A stretch of DNA of 64,000 nt from Chelatococcus sp. (GTDB lineage: Bacteria > Pseudomonadota > Alphaproteobacteria > Rhizobiales > Beijerinckiaceae). The stretch spans positions 1 to 64,000 of the forward strand of contig QFQY01000008.1 in NCBI GenBank assembly GCA_003248805.1. Direction: 5' to 3'. Made by a program: the position numbers and the translations under genes. Shown here piece by piece: positions 34,972-43,013 of this stretch; position 1 is the stretch's first letter; every line of letters starts with the position of its first letter. The notes under the pieces were generated by a model that saw only the letters and a program-made list of their open reading frames with translations, ran no database searches and was not told where the DNA came from.

Positions 34972-36026
34972 CGCTCCATCTGCGCGTGGGATTTCTCTCC
35001 CTGGTCGATGCCGCGCTGCTGGTCGCGGCCGCCGATGCCGGCTTCGCCGAGGCGCAGGGGCTCTCGCTGGAGCTTGTGCGCGACGTCTCCTGGTCGAACC
35101 TGCGCGACAAGCTGCAGGTCCGTCTGCTCGACGCCGCCCACATGCTCGCTCCCGCCGCCGTCGCCGCCAGCCTCGGCCTCGGCGGCGTGCGCGCGCCGAT
35201 GGCCTCGCCCATCGGCCTCAACCTCAACGGCAATGCGCTCACCCTCTCCGCGCGCCGCTTCGACGAACTCGCCCGGCTGGCGCAGGGCGATCTGTCCGAT
35301 CCGGCCGTCTCGGTCCAGGCGCTCGCGAAGCTGGTCGAAAGGCGGCGCGCATCGGGCCTGCCGCCGCTGACCTTCGCGGCCGTCTTCGGCTTCTCCAGCC
35401 ACACCTATCTCATGGCGAACTGGCTCGCCGGCGCCGGCCTCAGGCTCGGCGAGGACATCCGCTTCGAGGTGGTGCCGCCCGTGCAGACGGTCGAGGCTCT
35501 CAGCAGCAGCCGCGTCGACGGCTTCTGCGCCGGGGCGCCCTGGAACACCGTCGCGGTCGCGGCAGGCGTCGGCGCGATGCTCCATGCCGGGGTCGATCTC
35601 CAGCCGGATTGCCCCGAGAAGATCCTCGCCTGGCGCGTCGACGATCTGGAGCGGCGTCGTGAGGCGGTGACACGCCTCAATGCCGCGATCCTGGCCGCCA
35701 GCGATTGGGCCAGCGACCCGGAAAACCATGGCAGGCTCGCCACCCTGCTCGCGGCGCCGGCCCGGCTGGACACCCGCGCCGACCTCATCGAGGCGCTTCT
35801 CGGCGGCGAGCTCCTGCAGGGCGGCGGCCGGCCGCCGCGCATGATCGCGAATTATCTCAGGCTCGACCGCGCCGCGATCCGCCCCGATCCGCGCCATGCG
35901 GCGTGGATTCTCGCCGGCATGCGCACGGCCGGGCAACTGGCCGAGGAGCCCGATGCCGACATGCTCGCGGCGGCCTCGGCGGTCTTCCAGCCGGCGCTCT
36001 ACGACGCGACCGTTTCCGGCCGGTGA
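34968..36026 (+). CDS. nasS: Nitrate/nitrite sensor protein NasS (NrtA/CmpA-like, cytoplasmic)
   Basis: A 352-residue protein of the NrtA/CmpA binding-protein fold without a signal peptide, which is the hallmark of the cytoplasmic sensor NasS. Family blocks: LRVGFLSLVDAALLVAAADAGF, VSWSNLRDKLQVRLLDAAHMLAPAAVA, GFSSHTYLMANWLAGAG, and DGFCAGAPWNTVA. In the absence of nitrate NasS sequesters NasT. The gene is coupled to nasT by ATGA. Its last 28 bases overlap the 3' end of the convergent amidohydrolase gene. Confidence 0.88.
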   Translation: MTLHLRVGFLSLVDAALLVAAADAGFAEAQGLSLELVRDVSWSNLRDKLQVRLLDAAHMLAPAAVAASLGLGGVRAPMASPIGLNLNGNALTLSARRFDELARLAQGDLSDPAVSVQALAKLVERRRASGLPPLTFAAVFGFSSHTYLMANWLAGAGLRLGEDIRFEVVPPVQTVEALSSSRVDGFCAGAPWNTVAVAAGVGAMLHAGVDLQPDCPEKILAWRVDDLERRREAVTRLNAAILAASDWASDPENHGRLATLLAAPARLDTRADLIEALLGGELLQGGGRPPRMIANYLRLDRAAIRPDPRHAAWILAGMRTAGQLAEEPDADMLAAASAVFQPALYDATVSGR

Positions 36027-37246
36027 AGCGCGGCCGCGGGCCGCGAGAAGCTCTGGCGCCCGTTCTTGAAGCCCATCACCGGCTCCGCGATCTCGGCCAG
36101 CGCGCCCTCGGCCGTCGGCGCGTCGAGGACGACGAGGTCGGCCGGATTGCCGACCGCGATGCCGTAGTCGGCGAGGTTCATCAGCCTCGCCGGCAGGTCG
36201 GTCACCAGGTCCAGGCAGGCGCCGAAATCCGGCGGGCCGAGCTGGGCGACATTGGCGTAGAGATTGGCCATCCGCAGCAGCGAGCCGTCGCCGAAGGGCG
36301 TGAACGGGTTCAGCACGTTGTTGGTCGCGACCGAGCAGGTCACGCCGGCCTCCACCAGCCGATGCGCCGGCGAGACCCCGCGCGGCACCGCATGGGTCGC
36401 GTCCCGGCCCGTCAGATAGAGGTCGGTCGCGGGCAGCACGGTCACCGCCACCCCCGCATCGGCCAGCCGCTTCGCGGCCTGGGCGAAGGCTTCCGGCGCC
36501 ATCATCGAAAGCTTGGTGACATGGCCGATGGCCACGCGGCCGCCGCGACGATGACGCTCGGTCTGTCGGCAGACCTCGTCGAGATGCGTCCAGCTCGGAT
36601 CGAGATCGAAATCGAGATGCAGGTCGAGATCGACGTCGAAATGCTCGGCCAACGCGAAGAGGCGCGCGATCTGCGCATGCGGGTCGCTGTCGGTGTAGGG
36701 GCAGCCGCCGAGTACGTCGGCGCCGTCCGCGAGCGCCGCCGTCAGCAGCTCCTCGGTGCCGGGATCGTTCGTCAGCCCCTCCTGCGGGAAGACGCAGATC
36801 GAGAGGTCGAGCCCCCAGCGATAGGCCTTCTTCAGCGCCTTGATCGCCTCGTAGCTGCGGAATCCGGCGCGCGGGTCGACCTCGACATGGGTGCGCATCC
36901 GCGTCGTGCCCTTGGCGATGGCCTTGTCGAGCACGAGCGCGCCCCGGGCCTGGACGTCCTCGACGGTGAAGCCGCGCTTCATCGCGCCGACGGCGGCGAT
37001 GGCCGCCTTCAACCCGCCATGGATATGCCCGCAGCGGCCGAGCAGGCAGGCCTTGTCGAGATGGACATGGCTGTCGACGAAACCCGGCAGCACCGCGCGG
37101 CCTCCGACCACGACCTCCGGCGCATCGGCCGCGATGCGCGGCGCGATCGCGGCGATCCGGCCCCCGGCAACGCCGATATCGACCGGGCCGTCATGGCCGC
37201 GCAGGCTGGCTTGGCGAAAGATCAGGTCGAGGGAGGCGGCGGTCAT
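35999..37246 (-). CDS. Cytosine deaminase-like metal-dependent amidohydrolase
   Basis: A 415-residue amidohydrolase. The metal motif HVHLDKACL (from residue ~56) matches cytosine deaminase, and GHVTKLSMM supplies the next His. Two positions differ from E. coli CodA: the HCDE motif with the catalytic Glu reads HLDF, and the late Asp region reads ATNNVLNPF with Asn where CodA has Asp. So it is probably not a true cytosine deaminase; the TNN form seems to mark a subfamily. Its promoter shares a 13-mer with that of the binding protein at 38508, so both may belong to one pathway. ATG 37246 chosen; the longer frame starts inside the operator. Confidence 0.8.
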   Translation of the reverse strand: MTAASLDLIFRQASLRGHDGPVDIGVAGGRIAAIAPRIAADAPEVVVGGRAVLPGFVDSHVHLDKACLLGRCGHIHGGLKAAIAAVGAMKRGFTVEDVQARGALVLDKAIAKGTTRMRTHVEVDPRAGFRSYEAIKALKKAYRWGLDLSICVFPQEGLTNDPGTEELLTAALADGADVLGGCPYTDSDPHAQIARLFALAEHFDVDLDLHLDFDLDPSWTHLDEVCRQTERHRRGGRVAIGHVTKLSMMAPEAFAQAAKRLADAGVAVTVLPATDLYLTGRDATHAVPRGVSPAHRLVEAGVTCSVATNNVLNPFTPFGDGSLLRMANLYANVAQLGPPDFGACLDLVTDLPARLMNLADYGIAVGNPADLVVLDAPTAEGALAEIAEPVMGFKNGRQSFSRPAAALHRPETVAS

Positions 37247-37290
37247 GGCGTCGTTGCGTACACAAGGCTGCATCCAATGTCTAAAAAACA

Positions 37291-37303
37291 TGCATGCACT
37301 TTG
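37291..37303 (+). promoter_or_regulatory. Shared 13-mer operator, copy 1 (amidohydrolase promoter)
   Basis: TGCATGCACTTTG is followed by CATGC, giving overlapping palindromes around TGCATGCA. The same 13 bases occur at 38430-38442 before the binding protein gene. It lies about 45-60 bp upstream of the amidohydrolase start. The GntR protein encoded between the two copies is the likely binder. Confidence 0.55.
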
Positions 37304-37438
37304 CATGCCGACCGGGCGCCCGCGCGGGTTCGATGGATCGCGGTGGAGGCGCCCGCACCGGCTCCGTGAGGCCTTTCGAGCGACCGCCGCGCCCTGGCCC
37401 CCGGGCCCTTAGAGCGTACTCCCTTTTGTGGAGGCGGC

Positions 37439-37533
37439 CGTCATTCCGGACAAGCCGCGCCAGCGGCGCCGATCCGGAATCCATCGAAGGGCGCTGCGCT
37501 CCATGATGGATCCCGGGTCAAGCCCGGGTTGAC
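37439..37533. repeat. Intergenic dyad repeat, family 4 copy 2
   Basis: TCATTCCGGA with TCCGGAAT, and ATCCCGGGTC with AGCCCGGG, form nested dyads. Resembles other family 4 elements that contain GGGTCAAGCCCG-type centres. Confidence 0.6.
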
Positions 37534-37562
37534 GACGTGTTTGCGTGCAAAATCAGCATGAT

Positions 37563-38294
37563 CTAACTTGCCGGCCTCGTCGCGGGCGCGGGCTCGGCAT
37601 AGGGGGCGAGGATATCCATGATGTCGCGTCCGCGCGGCTTGGCCTGGGCGACGAGCGCGCGCTCCGCCACCTGGTCGAGGTGATGGTGCATCATCGCCAT
37701 CACGGCTTCGGCATCGCCGGCCTCCAGCGCGTCGATCAGTGCGCGGTGCTCGTTGATCGCGCATTCCGAGGAATGCGGCCGGCTGAACAGCGAGAGCGTC
37801 AGGCAGCAGCGATAGGCGATCTCGCTGACATAGCGGATCAGGATCGGGCTCTCCGTCATCTCCGCGAGCAGGATGTGGAACTCGGTCGCGAGTCGGATCG
37901 AAACGGCGTCGGGGCCGCCATGCGCGGCCTCTTCCGCATCGACATGGCTGCGCAGCCGTCGCAGCTGGTCCGGTCCGAGCCGCCCCGCGAGCTGGCGCAC
38001 GACCAGCCGTTCGAGCTCGATGCGGATGTCGAAGGTGTCCCGCGCCTCCCGCCAGCTAGGCGTCGCGACGACGGCGATGCGGTTGCGGCGCAGCTCCACC
38101 AGCCCTTCGGCCGCGAGCTGGCCCAGCGCATGGCGGGCGATGGTGCGGCTGACGCCGAAGCGCTCTCCGAGCGCGTCCTCGGGCAGCTTGGCGCCGGGCT
38201 CCAGCGCCTGTTCGATGATGGCGCGGCGCAGCGCGCGGCAGATCGTCCCGACCTTGTCGCTCGGCGTGCGGCTGGGCTCCGTTGTCCGCGGCAT
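37563..38294 (-). CDS. GntR family transcriptional regulator, FCD domain
   Basis: A 243-residue regulator. The winged helix spans about residues 14-75 (LPEDALGERFGVSRTIARHALGQLAAEGLVELRRN), and the FCD domain has metal-binding His positions (IRLATEFHILLAEM, NEHRALIDAL, MMHHHLDQVAERAL). ATG 38294 chosen; the upstream open frame overlaps the divergent promoter and gene and is not coding. It lies between the amidohydrolase and the binding protein and probably controls both through the shared 13-mer. Confidence 0.88.
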   Translation of the reverse strand: MPRTTEPSRTPSDKVGTICRALRRAIIEQALEPGAKLPEDALGERFGVSRTIARHALGQLAAEGLVELRRNRIAVVATPSWREARDTFDIRIELERLVVRQLAGRLGPDQLRRLRSHVDAEEAAHGGPDAVSIRLATEFHILLAEMTESPILIRYVSEIAYRCCLTLSLFSRPHSSECAINEHRALIDALEAGDAEAVMAMMHHHLDQVAERALVAQAKPRGRDIMDILAPYAEPAPATRPAS

Positions 38295-38429
38295 GCTCGC
38301 TCCCCGCGCCGGACGGGATCGTCCGGCCCCCTCCGCCGCTCTTAAACCCTGCCCGACCGGCTCCGCAACGGCATCGGGCAGACGCGGCAACGCCCGGTCT
38401 CGTATCGGAATGCAATCTGGCATTTCGAT

Positions 38430-38442
38430 TGCATGCACTTTG
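38430..38442 (+). promoter_or_regulatory. Shared 13-mer operator, copy 2 (binding protein promoter)
   Basis: TGCATGCACTTTG, identical to 37291-37303, followed here by TGCAGG. It is 66 bp upstream of the binding protein ATG; an additional TGCAATCTGGCA half-site lies at 38411-38422. Confidence 0.55.
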
Positions 38443-38507
38443 TGCAGGCGCATGGCCGCCCGCCCGCCGCGGGTCTGCCGCGACGACCAAAGAGAGGGGA
38501 CCATCAC

Positions 38508-39533
38508 ATGCTGAAGACCTTCGCCGCCACGCTTCTCGCCGGGCTCGCCTTCGTCGGCCCCGCCCTCGCGCAGGAGACCAAGATCAGGTTCACCCTCGGC
38601 TGGAAGACGCAAGGGTCGGACGCCGCCTTCTTCGTCGCCAAGGACAAGGGCTACTACAAGGCCGAGGGCCTCGACGTCACCATCGACCAGGGCGAGGGCT
38701 CCGGCGCCACCATCACGCGCATCATGGGCGGCGCCTACGACGCCGGCTTCGGCGACGTCAACGCCATCATCCAGAACGCCGCCGCCAAGCCGGGCGAGAA
38801 CCCGGTCATGGTCTACATGATCTGGAACCGCCCGCCCTTCGCGATCTCCAGCAAGAAGACGACCGGCATCGCCAAGCCCAAGGACATCGAGGGCAAGACC
38901 ATGGGCGGCGCGCCCGGCACGCCCACCACCCGCCTGCTCGAGGTCTTCGCCCGCAAGAACGGCATCGACATGAGCAAGGTGAAGCTCTCCAACATGGCGC
39001 CGAACCTGCAGGAGCCGCTGCTGATCAAGGGCGACATCGACGGCGCGCTCGTCTTCAACATCACGAGCTATTTCAACCTGCTGCTCAACCGGCAGGATCC
39101 GGAGAAGGACTACAACTGGCTGACCTTCGGCGACTACGGCATGGACCTGTATTCCAACGGCCTGATGGTTTCCCAGAAGCTGCTGAAGGAGAATCCCAAG
39201 GCCGTCGCCGGCCTCGTGCGCGCCACCAACAAGGCGATGATCGAGATCGCCAAGGACCAGTCCGTCGGCATGAAGGCCGTCATGGCCTATGACGCCCTCG
39301 TCAACGAGGCGATCGAGAAGAAGCGCCTGCAATACTCGTTCAGCGAGCTCATCGTCTCGCCCGAGATGAAGGAGATCGGCGTCGGCGACACCAAGGACGC
39401 TCGCATGGCCGGCGCCATCGGCATCATCGTCGAGGGCTATCAGCTGCCGCGCACGCCCAAGCCCGAGGAGATCTTCTCCCGCGCCTTCCTGCCGCCCAAG
39501 GCCGAGCGGGAACTGGTCTACACGGCGAATTGA
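38508..39533 (+). CDS. ABC transporter substrate-binding protein, NMT1/THI5-like (orphan)
   Basis: A 341-residue periplasmic receptor with signal peptide MLKTFAATLLAGLAFVGPALAQ. It has the family text FFVAKDKGYYKAEGLDVTIDQGEGSGATITRIMGGAYDAGFGDVNAIIQNAA. AGAGAGGGGA is a strong ribosome binding site. No permease or ATPase gene adjoins it, so it must use a membrane complex encoded elsewhere, possibly the one at 30783-32488 or another copy. The ligand is perhaps a pyrimidine-like compound hydrolysed by the co-regulated amidohydrolase; this is inferred. Confidence 0.88.
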   Translation: MLKTFAATLLAGLAFVGPALAQETKIRFTLGWKTQGSDAAFFVAKDKGYYKAEGLDVTIDQGEGSGATITRIMGGAYDAGFGDVNAIIQNAAAKPGENPVMVYMIWNRPPFAISSKKTTGIAKPKDIEGKTMGGAPGTPTTRLLEVFARKNGIDMSKVKLSNMAPNLQEPLLIKGDIDGALVFNITSYFNLLLNRQDPEKDYNWLTFGDYGMDLYSNGLMVSQKLLKENPKAVAGLVRATNKAMIEIAKDQSVGMKAVMAYDALVNEAIEKKRLQYSFSELIVSPEMKEIGVGDTKDARMAGAIGIIVEGYQLPRTPKPEEIFSRAFLPPKAERELVYTAN

Positions 39534-39562
39534 GGCGTAGAGGAGACGACGCCTCCGCCACG

Positions 39563-39700
39563 CCCTTCTCCCCTTGCGGGAGAAGGTGCCCCGGCAGGGG
39601 CGGATGAGGGGGCGCGCAGATCCTGAAATAGGGGTGCCCGGCTCGCGACCGTCGTCGTGAGACCCCTCACCCTGACCCTCTCCCGCAGGGGGAGAGGGGA
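39563..39700. repeat. Intergenic palindromic repeat, family 3 copy 3
   Basis: CCTTCTCCCCTTGCGGGAGA at the left and CCCTCTCCCGCAGGGGGAGA at the right flank GGATGAGGGG and CCCCTCACCCTGACC blocks. It lies between convergent genes (binding protein and LacI regulator) and probably ends both transcripts. Confidence 0.8.
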
Positions 39701-39714
39701 CAGGTCGCGCTGCC

Positions 39715-40797
39715 CTACGGCAGATTCTCCCTGAGCACGATCTCGATGTTCGGCCGCGCGACGCCTTCCAGCGCGCCGCGCCCGGCCCGCAGATTCGCGA
39801 AGATCGAGACGCAGTCCATCAGCGTCGCCTGCGGGTCCTGGTTGATCACCGCGTCCATCACCCCGTCGACCAGCAGGCTGCGTGTCTCCGGCGTCAGGCC
39901 GTGGCCGACGAACACGACCTCGTCCTGCCGGCCGGCCTCCCGCAAGGCGCGCGCGATGCCCTCCGGCCCGCCCCCGATATTGTAGATGGCCGCGAGATCG
40001 GGATGCTGCGCCAGCAGCGTCTTGGTCTGCCGGTAGTTGCGGGCCTCCTCGTCGTGCCCCTCGCGCAGCCCCACCACCTCGATGGCCGGGTAGAGCTCGT
40101 GGAAGAGGTGGAGGAAACCCATCTCGCGCTCTTCATGGGCCCGGTAGCTCAGGCTGCCGGCGATCATCGCCACCTTGGCCGGCCGCTGGCCGATGAAGCG
40201 GGCGACGAGCTGTCCGGCGGTGCGCCCGGCCGCGCGGTTGTCGAGGCCGACATAGGCGGCGCGGCCGGTATTGGCGACGTCCGAGATCAGCGTCACCGTC
40301 GGCACGCCGCGCTCGGCCAGCCCGTTCACCGCCTCGCGCACGAGCGGGTGCTCCAGCGCCATGAAGGCGATGCCGTCGACCTCGCGGCCCGCCCGCTTCA
40401 GCTCCCGGGCGAGCAGGTCCGGACGGAAGCTCTCGATGCGCTCGACCCTGGCGCGCATGTTGAAGCCGGCGAGCATGGTCTGTGCGTTGCCGATCAAGCG
40501 GCCCAGCATCGCCACGAAGCTGTTGCCGCCCGAAGGCAGCAGCACCAGCAACTGCAGCGGCTTCGCGACCGCCGAGGCGCGCTCGCTGGCGTCGGTGATG
40601 TAGCCGAGCGTGCTCGCCGCCTCGAGAACGCGGGCGAGCGTCGCCGGCCTGACGCCGGGGCGCCGGTTGAGGGCGCGGTCGGCGGTCGCGGTGGAGACGC
40701 CGGCGAGCGCGGCGACGTCGGCGAGCGTCGGGAGGCGGCGGACCGGAGCGGTCCTGGCCGTAGCAGTCCTGGCGGAGGCGGTCTTGCGAGGGGGCAT
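39715..40797 (-). CDS. LacI family transcriptional regulator
   Basis: A 360-residue repressor. A ~20-residue Ala/Arg/Thr-rich leader precedes the LacI helix-turn-helix (LPTLADVAALAGVSTATADRALNRRPGVRPATLARVLEAASTLGY, about 22-66) and a periplasmic-binding-protein-like sensor domain (LGRLIGNAQTMLAGF, VATLISDVANTGRAAYVGLDNRAAGRTAG). It is divergent from the acid-sugar operon starting at 41068 and carries a palindrome over its own start codon, so it probably represses itself and perhaps that operon. ATG 40797 chosen; longer frame to 40875 would read through the operator. Confidence 0.9.
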   Translation of the reverse strand: MPPRKTASARTATARTAPVRRLPTLADVAALAGVSTATADRALNRRPGVRPATLARVLEAASTLGYITDASERASAVAKPLQLLVLLPSGGNSFVAMLGRLIGNAQTMLAGFNMRARVERIESFRPDLLARELKRAGREVDGIAFMALEHPLVREAVNGLAERGVPTVTLISDVANTGRAAYVGLDNRAAGRTAGQLVARFIGQRPAKVAMIAGSLSYRAHEEREMGFLHLFHELYPAIEVVGLREGHDEEARNYRQTKTLLAQHPDLAAIYNIGGGPEGIARALREAGRQDEVVFVGHGLTPETRSLLVDGVMDAVINQDPQATLMDCVSIFANLRAGRGALEGVARPNIEIVLRENLP

Positions 40798-40817
40798 GAT
40801 GGCATCAAATGCCATCA
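40797..40817. promoter_or_regulatory. LacI-type operator palindrome at the regulator start codon
   Basis: TGATGGCA and TGCCATCA are perfect 8-bp arms around a 5-base TCAAA spacer. The site overlaps the first base of the repressor start codon and lies 250 bp before the divergent SDR. Size and symmetry fit a LacI-family operator. Confidence 0.65.
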
Positions 40818-41067
40818 AAAAAAGCTTTTGGCCAGCCGCTTCGCTGAAACTTAAGTTCCGCGGAAAGCGCCTCAAGACGCCAGCAAACGATGGTCATGGG
40901 GGGAATTTGTCGGCGTCGTTTGGCGCCATCCGGCAATTTTTATGTTCAGACGTGCCGGAAGAGGCGTTCGATCGCGCATTCGCGTCATCGCTCAATCGAA
41001 ATCAAGTAAATCAAAACACGTCACCGGAGACGGTGGCGGACCGATCTTGGACCGCAGGAGATACCGG

Positions 41068-41865
41068 GTGTCTGGCCCACGTTTGAACGATAAGGTTGCG
41101 ATCGTCTTCGGCGCGGGCTCGATCGGCGAAGGCTGGGGCAACGGCAAGGCCGCGGCCGCCGCCTATGCCCGCGCCGGCGCGAAGGTCGTCGCCGTCGATC
41201 TGAACGGCGCGGCGGCGGACGCGACGCGCGACATCATCTTGTCCGAGGGTCACGAGGCCATCGCCGTGGCGGCCGATACCACCCGGCTCGAGGATGTCCA
41301 GCGCAGCGTCGAGGCGGCGCTCGCCGCCTTCGGGCGCATCGACATCCTGCACAACAATGTCGGCATCACCTCCCAGGGCGGCCCGGTCGAGACCAGCGAG
41401 GAGACCTGGGACCGCGTCATGACGGTGAACGTCAAGAGCATGTTCCTGACCTGCAAGGCGGTGCTGCCCGTCATGGAGGCGCAGGCGGCCGGCGCGGTGA
41501 TCAACATCGGCGCGCTCGGCGGCGTCCGCTGGACCGGCTATGCCTATTGCGCCTATGCGGCCAGCAAGGGCGCGGTCAACAGCTTCACCCAGAGCATCGC
41601 GCTGCAATATGCCGGCAAGGGCATCCGCGCCAACTGCATCCTGCCCGGCGTGATGGACACGCCGCACATCTACAAGCAGATCTCCGGCTTCTACCAGGAC
41701 GACGAGGCGATGGTCGCCGCCCGCCACAAGATGTCGCCCACCGGGCGGATGGGCGACGGCTGGGACGTGGCCCATGCGGCGGTCTTCCTGGCGAGCGACG
41801 AGGCCAGATACGTCAACGGCGTGGAGCTGTTCGTCGATGGCGGCATGCATGCGCGCTGCAACTAG
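41068..41865 (+). CDS. SDR family oxidoreductase (first gene of acid-sugar operon)
   Basis: A 265-residue short-chain dehydrogenase. GTG 41068 is preceded by GCAGGAG, a good ribosome binding site, and gives the usual short lead-in LNDKVAIVFGAGSIGEGWGNGKA. NNVG and YAASK are present, but the catalytic Ser region reads NIGALGG rather than NISS, so Ser seems to be replaced. It is followed by a TRAP importer, a VOC protein, a RuBisCO-like protein and a DUF1537 kinase. It probably oxidises the incoming acid sugar; the exact substrate is unknown. Confidence 0.8.
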   Translation: MSGPRLNDKVAIVFGAGSIGEGWGNGKAAAAAYARAGAKVVAVDLNGAAADATRDIILSEGHEAIAVAADTTRLEDVQRSVEAALAAFGRIDILHNNVGITSQGGPVETSEETWDRVMTVNVKSMFLTCKAVLPVMEAQAAGAVINIGALGGVRWTGYAYCAYAASKGAVNSFTQSIALQYAGKGIRANCILPGVMDTPHIYKQISGFYQDDEAMVAARHKMSPTGRMGDGWDVAHAAVFLASDEARYVNGVELFVDGGMHARCN

Positions 41866-41965
41866 CTAGACGGGCCGCGAGAGGCCCGGTTCGACGGCGT
41901 CGCCCCCAAGGCGGCGCATTTCCAAGCGTCGCCGCAAAGGCGATCCAGGTAACGGGGAAACGACC

Positions 41966-42985
41966 ATGACGCATACGACGCGCCGCCAGATCCTGAAGAC
42001 GCTTTCGCTCGCGCCGGCCGCGGGCTTCGCCATCGGCCTGCCGGGCCAGGCACGTGCCGCCGAGATCACGCTGAAATACGGCAACAACCTGCCGCTCAGC
42101 CACCCTCTCAACATCCGCGGAGCCGAGGTCGCCGAGCGCATCGCGAAGGAGACCAACGGCCGCGTCGAGCTCAAGATCTTCCCGAACAACCAGCTCGGCG
42201 GCGACACCGACATGCTGTCGCAGGTGCGCAGCGGCGGCATCGACATCTTCAACGCCGGCACCCTGGTCATCGCGACGCTGGCGCCGGTCAGCGCCATCAC
42301 CGGCGTCGGCTTCGCCTTCAAGGACTACGATCAGGTCTGGGCGGCGGTGGACGGGCCGCTCGGCAACCTGATCCGCGGCGCTTTCGCCAAGGTCGGCCTG
42401 CACACCTTCGAGAAGATGTGGGACAACGGCTTCCGGCAGATCACCACCAGCAACCGCGCCATCGCCTCGGCCAAGGATCTCGACGGCCTGAAGATCCGCG
42501 TGCCGGTCAGCCCGATGGGCATCGCGCTGTTCAAGGCGCTCGGCGCCGCCCCGACGAGCCTGCAGTTCAGCGAAGTCTACTCGGCCCTCCAGACCCGGGT
42601 CGTCGACGCGCAGGAGAACCCGCTCGCCATCGTCCAGACCGCCAAGCTGTTCGAGGTGCAGAAGTTCTGCTCGCTGACCAACCACAGCTGGGACGGCTAC
42701 CACCTCGTCTTCAACGGCCGCTCCTGGCGCGGCCTGCCGGACGACGTGAAGACCATCGTCTCCCGCGCCTTCAACGAGGGCGGCCTCCAGCAGCGCGCGG
42801 ATGTCCGCAAGCTCAACGAGGGGCTGCAGGCCGAGCTCACCGCCAACGGTCTCGCCTTCAACCAGGCCGATGCCGCGAGCTTCCAGACCAAGCTGCGGGA
42901 CAGCGGCTTCTACAAGGAGTGGTCGGAGCGATTCGGCGCCGAGGCCTGGGGCGTTCTCGAAAGCACCGTCGGCAAGCTCGCCTGA
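41966..42985 (+). CDS. TRAP transporter substrate-binding protein (DctP family)
   Basis: A 339-residue periplasmic receptor with a twin-arginine signal (THTTRRQILKTLSLAPAAGF; cleavage near ARAAE). DctP family blocks: FPNNQLGGDTDMLSQVRSGGIDIF, LKIRVPVSPMGIALFKALGAAPTSLQFSEVYSALQTRVVDAQENPL. The conserved Arg in LKIRV binds the ligand carboxylate in the family. It serves the fused QM permease encoded 28 bases downstream. The likely cargo is a sugar acid such as apionate, by operon context. Confidence 0.92.
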   Translation: MTHTTRRQILKTLSLAPAAGFAIGLPGQARAAEITLKYGNNLPLSHPLNIRGAEVAERIAKETNGRVELKIFPNNQLGGDTDMLSQVRSGGIDIFNAGTLVIATLAPVSAITGVGFAFKDYDQVWAAVDGPLGNLIRGAFAKVGLHTFEKMWDNGFRQITTSNRAIASAKDLDGLKIRVPVSPMGIALFKALGAAPTSLQFSEVYSALQTRVVDAQENPLAIVQTAKLFEVQKFCSLTNHSWDGYHLVFNGRSWRGLPDDVKTIVSRAFNEGGLQQRADVRKLNEGLQAELTANGLAFNQADAASFQTKLRDSGFYKEWSERFGAEAWGVLESTVGKLA

Positions 42986-43013
42986 CGCGGCCTTCCACGG
43001 CGAGGACGGGATC

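Larger units (their letters stand above)
37247..37562. other. Gene-free stretch with operator and dyad repeat
   Basis: No gene is seen. From the left it holds the amidohydrolase promoter (AT-rich around 37270-37290), the 13-mer operator copy at 37291-37303, an uncharacterised GC-rich segment, and a family 4 dyad repeat at 37439-37533. The divergently read GntR gene ends at the right edge. Confidence 0.7.
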
